DNA from: Helochares maculicollis
Taxonomy: Eukaryota > Arthropoda > Insecta > Coleoptera > Hydrophilidae
Length of the DNA stretch: 43,777 nucleotides
Assembly (NCBI GenBank): GCA_033557835.1
Contig: JAWQRO010000301.1
Coordinates: 1 to 43,777, forward strand
Reading direction: 5' to 3'
This document shows positions 43,739 to 43,777 of this stretch, in pieces. The notes beneath the pieces were generated by a model. The model worked only from the letters and a program-made list of their open reading frames with translations, had not been told where the DNA came from and ran no database searches. Numbering within the stretch: the stretch's first letter is position 1; the number at the start of each line of letters is the position of its first letter. The translations under genes and the position numbers were made by a program.

Positions 43739-43777
<39 letters not shown>
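43031..43777. repeat. Right edge: AT-rich DNA with CT and TA microsatellites
   Basis: A (CT)9 run occupies 43525-43542 and a long TA run 43742-43777. No coding exon is recognised, including the conserved last ESRP segment. Confidence 0.75.

Noticed and set aside
1..43777. tRNA, rRNA, CRISPR or operon-type features
   Set aside because: No tRNA box A/B pairs, rRNA stretches or spaced direct repeats were noticed by eye; a covariance-model search would be needed to exclude small RNAs.

Overview
This is an AT-rich, intron-rich animal nuclear window that carries most of one gene: fusilli (fus), the insect member of the ESRP (epithelial splicing regulatory protein) family. The host is most probably an insect. 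The protein resembles insect fusilli/ESRP in domain order and wording, GT-AG introns run to 8 kb, and the DNA between exons is full of decayed mariner transposons and non-LTR retrotransposon pieces. I see no bacterial or viral genes and would not name a species or order.

The gene is on the + strand. Eight coding exons join in one frame (13799-14165, 22540-22629, 24016-24070, 30378-30488, 31355-31625, 34831-35046, 35123-35356, 35437-36273). Together they give 726 residues plus a TAA stop. The first exon opens in phase 0 inside the N-terminal RNase H-fold/exonuclease-like domain, so the start codon and first residues lie upstream, probably outside the window. Exons 2-3 finish the linker, exons 4-5 carry qRRM1, exons 5-6 qRRM2, exons 7-8 qRRM3, and the rest of exon 8 is a Pro/Gln-rich tail. 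A second C-terminal route is visible. A donor inside exon 8 (after 35653) matches the phase of a Pro-rich exon at 41383-41600 that aligns with the tail of vertebrate ESRPs; that form would continue past the window.

Region by region. 1-13798 lies upstream of the first visible exon and is probably a long intron. It holds two copies of one mariner family (20-1232 and 9216-10424), two older mariner relics (about 8470-8690 and 10440-10690) and a minus-strand LINE reverse-transcriptase relic (about 4640-5950). 13799-36273 is the fus body, with an inverted mariner at 27910-29080 and a mariner relic at about 33905-34330 in its introns. 36274-41382 is the 3'UTR of the short-tail form plus noncoding DNA with one exon-like GC-richer patch near 40340-40423. 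41383-41600 is the alternative exon. About 41790-43030 is a minus-strand Jockey-like LINE relic, and the window ends in CT and TA microsatellites.

No complete new gene system is evident. The points most worth checking are the two alternative C-termini, the exon-like patch near 40.4 kb, a weak donor at 14166, an E-box cluster in intron 1, and the mix of several distinct mariner lineages in one locus.
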